Part shown: one piece after another, positions 1 through 7,005 of the stretch
Numbering within the stretch: position 1 is the first letter of the stretch
Layout: every line of letters starts with the position of its first letter
Assembly: GCA_002684605.1 (NCBI GenBank)
Contig: NYVM01000003.1
Span: 1-8,036 of the forward strand
DNA: 8,036 bases
Reading direction: 5' to 3'
From: Candidatus Pelagibacterales bacterium
GTDB taxonomy: Bacteria > Pseudomonadota > Alphaproteobacteria > TMED109
Translations under genes and position numbers: made by a program
The notes under the pieces: model-generated
What the model saw: the letters and a program-made list of their open reading frames with translations, nothing else
Database searches by the model: none
Told to the model about the DNA's origin: nothing

Positions 1-1239
1 AAAGATAGTGGTATAGATTTAAAATCAGATAAACTAGCATTGCAAAGATTAAAAGAGGCTGCTGAAAAAGCTAAAATCGAACTTTCTTCTGCTACGCAAA
101 CCGATGTAAACTTGCCTTTTATAACTGCAGATGCGTCAGGTCCTAAGCATCTAACTCTTAAATTCACTAGAGCAAAACTTGAGAGCTTAGTTGAAGATTT
201 TATAAAAAGAACTATTGAGCCCTGTAAGTCAGCATTAAAGGATGCCGGCGTTACAGCAAGTGAAATAGATGAAGTGGTTTTAGTTGGAGGCATGACACGT
301 ATGCCAAAGATTATAGAAACAGTTAAAGAGTTTTTTGGTAAGGAGCCGAATAAAGGTGTAAATCCTGATGAGTGCGTTGCATTAGGAGCGGCAATACAAG
401 GAGCAGTGTTAGCAGGTGATGTTAAAGATGTTTTATTATTAGATGTTACACCTCTATCCTTGGGAATAGAAACATTAGGAGGAGTTTTTACCAGACTTAT
501 AGAGAGAAATACAACTATACCAACAAGGAAAAGTCAGACCTTTTCTACTGCTGAAGATAATCAGACAGCTGTTACTATTAGAGTTTTTCAAGGAGAGAGA
601 GAAATGGCTGTAGACAATAAAATGCTTGGAAACTTCGACTTAGTGGGTATTCCTCCTGCATCTAGGGGTACACCGCAAATTGAAGTAACTTTTGATATAG
701 ATGCTAATGGCATAGTAAATGTCGCTGCTAAAGATAAGGCTACAAACAAAGAACAAAAGATAAAAATACAAGCTTCTGGAGGGCTTTCAGATGCAGACAT
801 AGATAATATGGTTAAAGATGCAGAATCTCATGCAGATGAAGATAAGAAGAAAAAAGAATCCATAGAAGCTAGAAATCAGGCAGATGCGCTAGTGTATTCT
901 ACAGAGAAAAGTATGAAGGAACATGGAGAAAAACTTCCTGCAGAGGATAAGGATAAAATAGAGGAGGCTTTGAAGGAGTTAAAAGAAACCCTCTCTAATG
1001 AAAAGGCGACAAGTGAAGAAATCAACTCAAAAGTTGAACCTTTAAATACTGCAGCTATGAAGTTAGGAGAAATGATGTATAAAGAAAGTCAAGAACAAGC
1101 TGCGAAAGAGGGCTCAGCTGAAGAGAATAATAAATCTTCTGAAGAGGCAGATGTTGTGGATGCTGATTTTGAAGAAGTTAAACCAAATGAGGAAGAAGTT
1201 AAATCAAATGAAAATGACGAGAAAGCTGCTGATAAGTAA
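1..1239 (+). CDS. dnaK: Molecular chaperone DnaK (Hsp70), 5' end missing
   Basis: ATP-dependent cytosolic Hsp70 that binds unfolded peptides and works with DnaJ and GrpE. The reading frame is open from base 1 (first residues [10 protein letters not shown]), so the gene runs in from the left; 412 residues are visible and by comparison with E. coli DnaK about 240 N-terminal residues are missing. Visible parts in order: the second half of the nucleotide-binding domain, including the third Hsp70 signature [13 protein letters not shown] (274-312); the interdomain linker DVLLLDV (427-447); the beta-sandwich peptide-binding domain (about 448-780); the helical lid (about 780-1080); and a charged disordered tail containing VVDADFEEV. 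The tail runs about 20 residues past the usual EEV-type end, partly through a 21-bp tandem duplication. A TTG at 40 is an internal Leu codon, not a start. dnaJ follows after 39 bases, indicating an operon. Identity is certain from near-continuous similarity to DnaK. Confidence 0.99.
   Translation, partial: KDSGIDLKSDKLALQRLKEAAEKAKIELSSATQTDVNLPFITADASGPKHLTLKFTRAKLESLVEDFIKRTIEPCKSALKDAGVTASEIDEVVLVGGMTRMPKIIETVKEFFGKEPNKGVNPDECVALGAAIQGAVLAGDVKDVLLLDVTPLSLGIETLGGVFTRLIERNTTIPTRKSQTFSTAEDNQTAVTIRVFQGEREMAVDNKMLGNFDLVGIPPASRGTPQIEVTFDIDANGIVNVAAKDKATNKEQKIKIQASGGLSDADIDNMVKDAESHADEDKKKKESIEARNQADALVYSTEKSMKEHGEKLPAEDKDKIEEALKELKETLSNEKATSEEINSKVEPLNTAAMKLGEMMYKESQEQAAKEGSAEENNKSSEEADVVDADFEEVKPNEEEVKSNENDEKAADK
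1171..1212 (+). repeat. 21-bp in-frame tandem duplication in the dnaK tail
   Basis: Two adjacent 21-base units, 1171-1191 and 1192-1212, match at 19 of 21 positions; the mismatches are C/T at unit position 13 and G/A at position 21. Both units are in frame and encode EEVKPNE and EEVKSNE, so the EEV-containing C-terminal motif is doubled. One mismatch is silent (Glu GAG/GAA) and the other changes Pro to Ser. The likely origin is replication slippage. Confidence 0.85.
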
Positions 1240-1260
1240 TTAAAAGCGTATTTCTTTTAA
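1240..1260 (+). repeat. Weak inverted repeat in the dnaK-dnaJ gap
   Basis: Arms TTAAAAG (1240-1246) and CTTTTAA (1254-1260) flank a 7-base loop and start directly after the dnaK stop codon. Only one G:C pair is present and no U-run follows, so it is not a convincing intrinsic terminator. In an AT-rich gap it could be chance; at most it could be an mRNA processing or stabilising element between dnaK and dnaJ. Confidence 0.3.
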
Positions 1261-1278
1261 AAATATAGGTAAAATAAG

Positions 1279-2385
1279 ATGCGTGATTACTATGAAATCC
1301 TTGGAGCAGAAAGGGATACTTCCGATTCAGAACTAAAAAAGAAATATAGAAAGCTTGCTATGCAGTATCACCCAGATAAGAATCCAGGGGATGAGGAAGC
1401 AGAATCTAAATTTAGAGAAATAGGACAGGCCTATGATGTTCTAAAAGATCCAGAAAAAAAAGCTGCTTATGATCGTTACGGACATGCAGCTTTTGAAGGA
1501 AATTCGGCAGGTCCAGGAGGTCCAGGAGGAGGCGCAGGCGCAGGAGGATTCTCAGATATCTTTGAAGATCTATTTGGAGATTTTACTGGAGGTGGAGGAA
1601 GACAAGCGCAAAGAGGAGCAGACCTTAGATATAATCTAGATTTAGATTTTAAAGATTCTTATTCTGGACTTAAAAAAGATATAAAAATAAGCACTTATGT
1701 TAGTTGTTCAGGATGTAAAGGTTCAGGAGGGGAAGCCGGTTCTAAACCTATGACTTGTGGAACATGTAATGGAGCTGGAAAAGTTAGGTCTAGTCAAGGC
1801 TTCTTTATGGTGGAAAGAGCCTGCTCAAAATGTGGAGGAAGTGGTCAAATAATAAGCAACCCATGTAGGCCCTGTGGTGGAGAAGGTAGAGTTCAAAGAG
1901 AGAAAACTATTAATGTAAATATTCCAGCAGGCGTAGATGATGGAACTAGAATAAGAGTTTCTGGTGAGGGAGAGGCAGGTCCTCTTGGCTCAGCAAATGG
2001 AGATTTATACTTATTTGTCCAATTAAAGGCGCATTCCTTATTTAACAGGGATGGATCTGATTTACTGCTTGAAGCAAAGATTCCTGTGACACTTGCAGCA
2101 TTAGGAGGCTCTGTCGATGTTCCAACGCCAGAAGGAGGAAAAGTTAGAGTTACAGTTCCTGCAGGAACTCAGTCCGGTCATAGGTTTAGATTAAGAGGTA
2201 AAGGTATGCCTGTGGTTAATAGATCTAACAAAGGAGATTTATATGTTGATGTTTATACAGAAATACCAGTATCTTTAAATAAAAAACAAAGGAAAGTTTT
2301 AGAAGAACTACAAAAAATAGAAGAAGCTTCCAATAACCCAGAAAGTAATAATTTTATCAATAAGGTAAAAAATATAAGGCAATAA
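1279..2385 (+). CDS. dnaJ: Chaperone protein DnaJ (type I Hsp40)
   Basis: Co-chaperone that delivers substrates to DnaK and stimulates its ATPase. It has 368 residues, normal for type I DnaJ. Order of parts: J domain at residues 1-70 with the invariant HPD at 31-33; a Gly/Phe region at about 72-112; a cysteine-rich zinc domain with four CxxCxGxG repeats (Cys 143/146, 160/163, 182/185, 196/199) that binds two zinc ions; then the C-terminal peptide-binding domains (about 205-340) with [13 protein letters not shown] and RLRGKGMP segments. All zinc ligands and the HPD are intact. The start ATG gives the canonical RDYYEILG opening and has a weak AGG nine bases upstream (1267-1269). It lies 39 bases after dnaK and 4 bases before dapB, so it is the middle gene of an operon. 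The wording of the zinc region ([22 protein letters not shown]) resembles alphaproteobacterial DnaJ. Confidence 0.99.
   Translation: MRDYYEILGAERDTSDSELKKKYRKLAMQYHPDKNPGDEEAESKFREIGQAYDVLKDPEKKAAYDRYGHAAFEGNSAGPGGPGGGAGAGGFSDIFEDLFGDFTGGGGRQAQRGADLRYNLDLDFKDSYSGLKKDIKISTYVSCSGCKGSGGEAGSKPMTCGTCNGAGKVRSSQGFFMVERACSKCGGSGQIISNPCRPCGGEGRVQREKTINVNIPAGVDDGTRIRVSGEGEAGPLGSANGDLYLFVQLKAHSLFNRDGSDLLLEAKIPVTLAALGGSVDVPTPEGGKVRVTVPAGTQSGHRFRLRGKGMPVVNRSNKGDLYVDVYTEIPVSLNKKQRKVLEELQKIEEASNNPESNNFINKVKNIRQ
1510..1542 (+). repeat. Short tandem repeats encoding the DnaJ Gly-rich linker
   Basis: Two perfect copies of GGTCCAGGA (1510-1518, 1519-1527) are followed by GGA and two perfect copies of GGCGCA (1531-1536, 1537-1542). 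All are in frame and encode GPGGPG and GAGA in the flexible Gly/Phe region after the J domain. This is low-complexity coding sequence that can change length by slippage without breaking the frame. Confidence 0.7.
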
Positions 2386-2389
2386 AAAT

Positions 2390-3199
2390 ATGTCATTAAT
2401 AAAAGTAGGAATATGCGGCGCCTCTGGAAAAATGGGAAAAGTTCTTATTAAGGCCGTAACACTTAATAATGAAATGGAGCTTGTTGGAGCTTTAGAACAT
2501 GTAGATAATTCAAATATAGGACAAGATGCTGGTATAATTGCAAATATAGAATCTATCGGCGTTAATATAACTTCTGATTCTAAAGACTTTTTTAAAAGAT
2601 GCGATGCAGTAATCGACTTTTCTTTTGCAGGAGCTGTTATAGAAAATATTACTAATGCTTCTCAAAACAATTGTGCCTATGTACTTGGTACAACAGGCTT
2701 GGAAGAAGAGCAGGTTGTCCAAATAAAAGAACTTTCAAAAAAAATACCAATTATGAGTGCCGCTAATATGAGTATAGGTGTGAACATAACTTTACATTAT
2801 GCAGAGTTACTAGCTCAGAGTTTAGATGAAGAATATGACATTGAAGTTCATGAAATGCATCATAAAGATAAATTAGATTCTCCGTCTGGAACAGCCCTGG
2901 CTTTAGGTAAAGCTTTAGCTAAGGGCAGAAAAGCAAATCTTGAAGAAAAAACTATTAAACCTAGGTGGGGTATTCAACAAGCAAGAAAAAAAGGGGATAT
3001 TGGTTTTTCAACGCAAAGAGGCGGGGATGTTATAGGTGACCATGTAGTTACTTTTGCTGGGAATGGTGAAAGAGTAGAGATAGGGCACAAAGCATCTAAT
3101 AGAGATATTTTTGCAAATGGCGCTTTAAAAGCTTTGTTATGGTTAAATAGTAAATCAGCCGGACACTATAATATGAAAGATGTACTAGGTCTTAGTTAA
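2390..3199 (+). CDS. dapB: 4-hydroxy-tetrahydrodipicolinate reductase (DapB)
   Basis: NAD(P)H-dependent cytosolic enzyme that reduces 4-hydroxy-tetrahydrodipicolinate (the DapA product) to tetrahydrodipicolinate, in the diaminopimelate branch that supplies lysine and peptidoglycan. It has 269 residues against 273 in E. coli. The N-terminal Rossmann domain carries the dinucleotide motif GASGKMG (residues 10-16). The family signature EVHEMHHKDKLDSPSGTA (152-169) contains the catalytic His157 (E. coli His159) and Lys161 (E. coli Lys163). The start ATG is 4 bases after the dnaJ stop, with AAGG at 2376-2379, ten bases upstream and inside the dnaJ 3' end, so its translation is probably coupled to dnaJ. 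The last 8 bases overlap the end of the convergent DUF2244 gene. Identity is very secure. Confidence 0.98.
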   Translation: MSLIKVGICGASGKMGKVLIKAVTLNNEMELVGALEHVDNSNIGQDAGIIANIESIGVNITSDSKDFFKRCDAVIDFSFAGAVIENITNASQNNCAYVLGTTGLEEEQVVQIKELSKKIPIMSAANMSIGVNITLHYAELLAQSLDEEYDIEVHEMHHKDKLDSPSGTALALGKALAKGRKANLEEKTIKPRWGIQQARKKGDIGFSTQRGGDVIGDHVVTFAGNGERVEIGHKASNRDIFANGALKALLWLNSKSAGHYNMKDVLGLS

Positions 3200-3665
3200 C
3201 ACTATATTGATTTTTCCATTCTCTTAAGCCAGATTTAATTTTTCCTGCTAGTTTTAGCCTTTCTTCTGGTATCAGATAATTTGCTAGAATTATTTTTTTG
3301 CCGTGAGAAGAGACAATAAGAGTGTCTTCATTTTCATATATCTTTTCAATTTTAACTTGAACCCATGTAGGCTCCAGTTCTATTTTTTTTATTATTTTAT
3401 TCTTCTTTTTGAATAAGATATTAAGTTTTTCACTATCTAATATTATATGTTCATAAAACTTATTTTTATAAAATAAAATTTTAAAAGCTATATATATTAA
3501 TAATATTTCAAAACCCATAAAACCTAAAACGGGCCACGCACCTAGAACGTAAAAAGAAATTCCGATATAGGATGCAGGGATAGTAATAAAAAACATTAAA
3601 ATATATAAACCTCTCGTTGTTAGCGATTGATTCCGATATATTTTGATATCTAAATAATATTTCAT
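3192..3665 (-). CDS. DUF2244 family membrane protein, function unknown
   Basis: Small inner-membrane protein of 157 residues with no established function. Two hydrophobic helices lie at about 17-40 and 47-66, separated by the short conserved-looking turn GAWPVLGF (42-49). A soluble domain follows, with a very lysine-rich stretch (85-94), the LEPTWVQV segment (97-104) and SSHGKKIILANYLIPEERLKLA-type sequence at 119-140, matching the DUF2244 pattern of a Trp-Val core, an SxGK/R-type strand and a PEER helix (recognised from memory). The N-terminal SLTTRG before helix 1 also fits the family, supporting the ATG at 3665. No clear Shine-Dalgarno site precedes it. The 3' end overlaps dapB tail to tail by 8 bases, and an 88-base gap separates it from the EI24-type gene upstream. 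I recall DUF2244 genes sitting near dapB or nth in other alphaproteobacteria; no nth is present here. Confidence 0.85.
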   Translation of the reverse strand: MKYYLDIKIYRNQSLTTRGLYILMFFITIPASYIGISFYVLGAWPVLGFMGFEILLIYIAFKILFYKNKFYEHIILDSEKLNILFKKKNKIIKKIELEPTWVQVKIEKIYENEDTLIVSSHGKKIILANYLIPEERLKLAGKIKSGLREWKNQYSVN

Positions 3666-3702
3666 ATTATAAAATTAGGGTTCAAATATATTTTTGCAAT
3701 AG

Positions 3703-3731
3703 ATTATTAATATAAGAATAAATTTTACCAA
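3703..3731 (-). promoter_or_regulatory. Candidate sigma-70-type promoter for the DUF2244 gene
   Basis: The 88-base gap 3666-3753 holds, on the minus strand, TTGGTA (3731-3726; 4 of 6 to TTGACA), a 17-base spacer, and AATAAT (3708-3703; 5 of 6 to TATAAT). A start site near 3696 would leave a leader of about 30 bases before the ATG at 3665. The spacing is ideal, but the background is so AT-rich that a chance match is quite possible. Nothing else of note is visible in this gap. Confidence 0.33.
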
Positions 3732-3753
3732 AAAGAGTGCTAATAATAATTAG

Positions 3754-4464
3754 TTAATCTGCAATTGGACCATTAAAACCTTTTAAATTTAAAGTATGTA
3801 GCATAAGTATTGTAATGAAAGGTGCGGCAAATAAATTTATCAAAGGTATAAAGAATAACAAAGCACCTAGTGTTCCAAAAAACCAACAAGGCCAGAATAA
3901 ATTATTTCTTACTTCTTTTGTTTGTACAAAAGTCATTTTCCTTAGCCCAATTGCCTCTGTATACTCTTTAGAAATTAAATAGCCTGTTATTAAAACATTT
4001 GCAGGAATCCAGAATAATGAGCTTCCCCAAAATATAGCAACTGGAAATATAATAATATTTATTAGCAGTGACCAGCCTAGAAGTTTAATGCCGGCAAAAA
4101 CCATTGTTGCAATTTTTATATTTTCCTCTTGGCTTATTTCAGGATAATACTTTCTTTCAATCTGCCCCATAATTTTATCTTGAAAGAGGGCAAATATAAT
4201 TGTTGAAATAGGAACAAACAAGATAGTCGACCCCCATAAAGCAGCAAGAGTAGCCCCATAAAGTAAAAAATCACCTAAAAAAGGAATTCCTGTGTCAAGC
4301 CAATCTTTAACATAGTAGACTATAGAAAAAGTTAGAGAGGCGAGCACTATGAGTGTTACTATAGTAGTATAAAGAACCCATTTAAAAACTTTAGGCTCAA
4401 ACAAATTTTTTAATGATAAAAGAAGTATATAGATTATATAATACTGACTTTTTGATTTTTTCAA
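3754..4464 (-). CDS. EI24 (CysZ-like) domain integral membrane protein
   Basis: Polytopic inner-membrane protein of 236 residues. Hydrophobic segments lie at about 29-51, 66-94, 118-146, 148-164 and 190-224. The opening pattern (LKNLFEPKVFKWVL, 18-31), the amphipathic GYLISKEYTEAIGLRKM (161-177) and the long C-terminal hydrophobic segment followed by a short polar tail match, from memory, the alphaproteobacterial EI24/CysZ-like family PF07264. CysZ itself is linked to sulfate uptake, but this distant group has no settled function and nothing here points to sulfate. The start is TTG, five bases after the amidase stop; no ATG or GTG precedes the first conserved block, and an ATT one codon upstream is the only other near-start. 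No good Shine-Dalgarno site is visible, so reinitiation after the amidase is likely. Same strand as the amidase, probably the same transcript. Confidence 0.75.
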   Translation of the reverse strand: MKKSKSQYYIIYILLLSLKNLFEPKVFKWVLYTTIVTLIVLASLTFSIVYYVKDWLDTGIPFLGDFLLYGATLAALWGSTILFVPISTIIFALFQDKIMGQIERKYYPEISQEENIKIATMVFAGIKLLGWSLLINIIIFPVAIFWGSSLFWIPANVLITGYLISKEYTEAIGLRKMTFVQTKEVRNNLFWPCWFFGTLGALLFFIPLINLFAAPFITILMLHTLNLKGFNGPIAD

Positions 4465-4469
4465 AATAA

Positions 4470-5888
4470 CTAGCCCGGTTCTATAGGGGTAATACTGTAA
4501 TTATTTGTGTGTTTTTGAAATGCATTGCCAAAGCTTACAAGTAAGGACTCATTTCGCCTTTTCGCGACAATTTGAATGCCAATAGGTAAATTCTTCTCTG
4601 TTTTTACACAGGGTACAGCTAAAGAAGGACACCCAGTTAGGGATATAGCAGCAGCAGTCATCAGCCAACTTACATAGTTATCAAAGCTAGTATTTTCAAC
4701 TTTTTTAGGCCAATGCTCTTCTATACTGAAAGGAGAAACCATTGAGGCGGGAGAAATAAAAAGGTCATACTTTTCAAAAAAGTCATTAGTGTTTTTTACT
4801 AGCGCTCCCCTTGATAATTGAGCTTTACTGATTTGTTCTTCTGTTAAAGCAAGTCCTTTTTCTATATTAAGCCTTAAGTCTTCTTTCATAATATTTTTAT
4901 GCAAAGAGTACAATTCTCTTTTATCTGTTGCTAGCATATGAGCTCTTAAAATCTGAAATGTCTCTTCTGCGTTTGATAAATCTGGACAAACCCTTTCTAC
5001 ATTGTGCCCCATATCTAGTAAAAACTTTTCTGCCTTATTAATCGCTTCACGAACCTCGGGAGCGCACGCAAGAAAACCATAGTCATCACTTATTCCAATA
5101 TTTAATTTAGGTACATTTTCGTTTAAAGCCTTCTGATAAGATCCTTTAGGGGCGCTTACTGAGAGAGGGTCTCTCGAATCTAAACCAGACATTGTATCCA
5201 AAAACAAAGCAATATCTTCTACAGTTCTAGCCATAGGGCCATCTACAGAGAGCCCATTAAAAGGAAGATTCTGTGGCCCATGCGCAATAGTTCCTGCTGT
5301 AGGCCTTAATCCTACAACACCACAAAAACTAGCAGGGTTTCTTAAAGACCCCCCGAGATCAGAGCCTGTTCCAAGCCAAGCAGCACCAGAAGCTAGAGCC
5401 GAGGCTGTTCCACCAGAAGAGCCACCTGCAGTATAATCTAAATTCCATGGGTTAGGAGTAGCGCCAAATACTTTATTAAAAGTTTGTGATCCTGCTCCAA
5501 ATTCAGGGGTATTAGTTTTACCTATTATTATTCCTCCCATTTGTTCTATTCTTTCAACTAGAAAATCAGAGCTCTCAGGAATATTTTTTTTGTATATTTG
5601 TGAGCCATATGTAGTTCTCACATCTTTAACATTAGTTAAATCTTTAATTACTACTGGTAAGCCATGTAAATAACCAGGATGATCTTTATTTACAGTATTA
5701 AGATTTTTAATCTGCTTTCGAGCCCTATCTTCACATATAGTAATGACAGCATTAATACTATTATGTGTTTCTTCTATTCTTTTTAGGTTACTGTTGAGAG
5801 CATCCTCAGGAGAAATTTCATTATTTTTTAATAAAGATACAACATCAGTTGCACTTTTTTTCCATAAATCATTATCTGATGAAGTCAT
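4470..5888 (-). CDS. Amidase-signature family hydrolase
   Basis: Hydrolase of 472 residues that cleaves carboxamide or related C-N bonds using the Ser-cisSer-Lys triad of the amidase signature family. Visible residues: Lys82 in PVVIKD, cis-Ser157 in GGSSGG, and nucleophile Ser181 in GSDLGGSLRNPA. The spacings (75 and 24) equal those of fatty acid amide hydrolase (142/217/241). The Gly/Ser-rich core spans about 153-200, with the usual GVVGLRPTAG after it. No signal peptide is seen, so it is probably cytosolic. It is unlikely to be GatA: no gatB or gatC is adjacent and the GatA form GSDTGGSIRQPA is not matched. The natural substrate cannot be read from sequence. The ATG at 5888 has a good AGGA (5900-5897) eight bases upstream. 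It is transcribed away from the kinase gene and is followed almost immediately by the EI24-type gene. Confidence 0.93.
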   Translation of the reverse strand: MTSSDNDLWKKSATDVVSLLKNNEISPEDALNSNLKRIEETHNSINAVITICEDRARKQIKNLNTVNKDHPGYLHGLPVVIKDLTNVKDVRTTYGSQIYKKNIPESSDFLVERIEQMGGIIIGKTNTPEFGAGSQTFNKVFGATPNPWNLDYTAGGSSGGTASALASGAAWLGTGSDLGGSLRNPASFCGVVGLRPTAGTIAHGPQNLPFNGLSVDGPMARTVEDIALFLDTMSGLDSRDPLSVSAPKGSYQKALNENVPKLNIGISDDYGFLACAPEVREAINKAEKFLLDMGHNVERVCPDLSNAEETFQILRAHMLATDKRELYSLHKNIMKEDLRLNIEKGLALTEEQISKAQLSRGALVKNTNDFFEKYDLFISPASMVSPFSIEEHWPKKVENTSFDNYVSWLMTAAAISLTGCPSLAVPCVKTEKNLPIGIQIVAKRRNESLLVSFGNAFQKHTNNYSITPIEPG

Positions 5889-5976
5889 TTAAAAATTCCT
5901 TTTTTATTACAAATATGGCATCTCCTATATAACAATAAATATACTTTAGTAATTATAAAATTAAAAAGGAATTATA
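5889..5976. promoter_or_regulatory. Divergent promoter region between amidase and kinase genes
   Basis: This 88-base AT-rich gap must start transcription both ways unless the genes are read through. On the minus strand a perfect TATAAT lies at 5957-5952, but the -35 position 17 bases upstream is poor (ACATTA). On the plus strand TATACT (5940-5945, 5 of 6) has ATGGCA (4 of 6) upstream at a long 19-base spacing. Both -10 boxes would give leaders of plausible length (about 25 bases for the kinase, 55 for the amidase). The exact boxes are tentative; the role of the region as a divergent promoter rests mainly on gene layout. Confidence 0.45.
5894..5973. repeat. 11-bp inverted repeat carrying both Shine-Dalgarno sites
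   Basis: AATTCCTTTTT (5894-5904) and its exact reverse complement AAAAAGGAATT (5963-5973) flank the divergent promoter region. Each arm holds the AAGGA ribosome-binding site of its own gene: eight bases before the amidase ATG at 5888, and six bases before the kinase ATG at 5977 (AAGGA at 5966-5970). This supports both start choices. The symmetry may only reflect two good Shine-Dalgarno sites in an AT-rich background. Confidence 0.6.
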
Positions 5977-6978
5977 ATGTCTGTAGAAAAAAAAATTGAT
6001 GTTTTAGGCATAGGAAATGCAATAATAGACGTGATTGCAAATGCTGATGATACATTCTTATCAAACCATAATCTTAATAAAGGGTCTATGACATTAGTCG
6101 ATGAGACAGTATCAAAGAGTATTTATGCATCGATGGAAAATAAAGTTCAAATGTCAGGTGGGTCAGCAGCAAATACTATATTTGGCATCTCTCAGCTGGG
6201 ATGTAAAAGCGCATTTATAGGAAAAAGATCAAATGACGAACTTGGAAATATTTTTCATGCAGATTTAGCAAATTCCGACATTGACTTTACAACTAGGCCC
6301 TTAGATACTGGAGAACCTTCAGCAAGATGTTTAATCTTAGTAACTTCCGATGCAGAGAGAACTATGGCAACATTTTTGGGATCTTCTAGCAAATTAACAC
6401 TTGAAGATATTAATGAAGAGCAAATAGCATCTTCAAAAATTGTTTACTTAGAAGGATATTTATTTGATCCTGAAGAGGCCCAAGAAGCATTTCAAAAAGC
6501 AGCCGAATATGCGAGAATGCATAATGCGAAAGTTGCATTTACATTATCTGATGCTTTCTGTGTAGAAAGGCACAGAGAAAATATGAAAGATTTTGTAAAA
6601 AATAATGTAGATATTTTATTTAGTAATGAAGGAGAGATAAAGTCTTTATATGAGACGGATATATTAGAGGATGCATATAAACTACTTAAAGAAGATGTAG
6701 CTATAGGAGTAGTGACACAAGGAGACAAAGGGGCTGCAATTATAGAGCAGAAAGCTATTCATAAAATTGAGGCATTTTCTACAAAAGTAATAGATACGAC
6801 AGGAGCTGGAGATTTTTTTGCGGCCGGTTTTTTAGCAGGTTTATCTAAGAACTTAGATGTAATGAAGGCGGGAGTTATGGGGGCCGCTTGCTCTGCTGAG
6901 ATTATTTCGCATTATGGTGGCAGACCAGAAAATAACTTAAAACAATATATAAAGAATAAAGCAGGGCTTATACTTTAA
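5977..6978 (+). CDS. PfkB-family carbohydrate kinase, probable adenosine kinase
   Basis: Ribokinase/PfkB-fold kinase of 333 residues, most likely phosphorylating adenosine to AMP with ATP in the cytosol (purine salvage). The N-terminal VLGIGNAIIDVIA and the MSGGSAANT block (residues 59-67, with GGSAAN forming part of the nucleoside site) match bacterial adenosine-kinase-like proteins. The middle holds ARCLILVTSDAERTMATFLG, which fits the same group. The C-terminal PfkB signature DTTGAGDFFAAGFL starts at Asp273 and contains the anion-hole GAG (276-278) and catalytic base Asp279. All key motifs are intact and the length is normal. The ATG has an AAGGA six bases upstream. Another PfkB sugar or nucleoside substrate (for example inosine or a ribose-like sugar) cannot be excluded. 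It is a single gene on its strand, divergent from the amidase and convergent with the TRAP gene; its last codons form one arm of a hairpin. Confidence 0.82.
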   Translation: MSVEKKIDVLGIGNAIIDVIANADDTFLSNHNLNKGSMTLVDETVSKSIYASMENKVQMSGGSAANTIFGISQLGCKSAFIGKRSNDELGNIFHADLANSDIDFTTRPLDTGEPSARCLILVTSDAERTMATFLGSSSKLTLEDINEEQIASSKIVYLEGYLFDPEEAQEAFQKAAEYARMHNAKVAFTLSDAFCVERHRENMKDFVKNNVDILFSNEGEIKSLYETDILEDAYKLLKEDVAIGVVTQGDKGAAIIEQKAIHKIEAFSTKVIDTTGAGDFFAAGFLAGLSKNLDVMKAGVMGAACSAEIISHYGGRPENNLKQYIKNKAGLIL

Positions 6979-6985
6979 GCCCTGC
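6961..6985 (-). terminator. Rho-independent terminator of the TRAP gene inside the kinase 3' end
   Basis: Perfect 10-bp stem: GCAGGGCTTA (6961-6970) and TAAGCCCTGC (6976-6985) around the loop TACTT (plus strand). Reading the minus strand, the hairpin comes 20 bases after the TRAP stop and is followed by a T-rich run (TTTATTCTTTATAT, from 6960 downward), a good intrinsic terminator. In the plus direction the hairpin is followed by ATAAATTAAAAA, with no U-run, so it is weak for the kinase. The left arm and loop encode the final residues AGLIL of the kinase, and the kinase stop codon is the first three bases of the right arm. Confidence 0.8.
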
Positions 6986-7005
6986 ATAAATTAAAAACTT
7001 ATTGA

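Noticed and set aside
40..42. TTG as a start codon for the dnaK fragment
   Set aside because: The frame is open to base 1 and the upstream residues continue the DnaK alignment, so this is an internal Leu codon.
588..800. Minus-strand open frame of 70 codons inside dnaK
   Set aside because: It lies wholly within the certain dnaK coding frame, has no family resemblance, and is a shadow of conserved codons.
2510..2722. Minus-strand open frame of 70 codons inside dapB
   Set aside because: Antisense to a well-supported enzyme, with no recognisable domain or ribosome-binding site.
3730..3753. Possible terminator after the EI24-type gene: CTAAT/ATTAG arms with a 4-base loop, then CACTCTTTTT on the minus strand
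   Set aside because: The stem is only 5 bp with one G:C pair and the U-run is offset by five bases; too weak to call in an AT-rich gap.
5902..5930. Mini-ORF in the amidase leader (AGGAG directly followed by ATG, encoding MPYL then stop)
   Set aside because: The AGGAG has no spacing to the ATG and four codons are expected by chance; no attenuator-like hairpins accompany it.
6492..6728. Minus-strand open frame of 78 codons inside the kinase gene
   Set aside because: Antisense shadow of the PfkB gene; its Ser/Leu-rich composition is what reverse-reading such codons gives.
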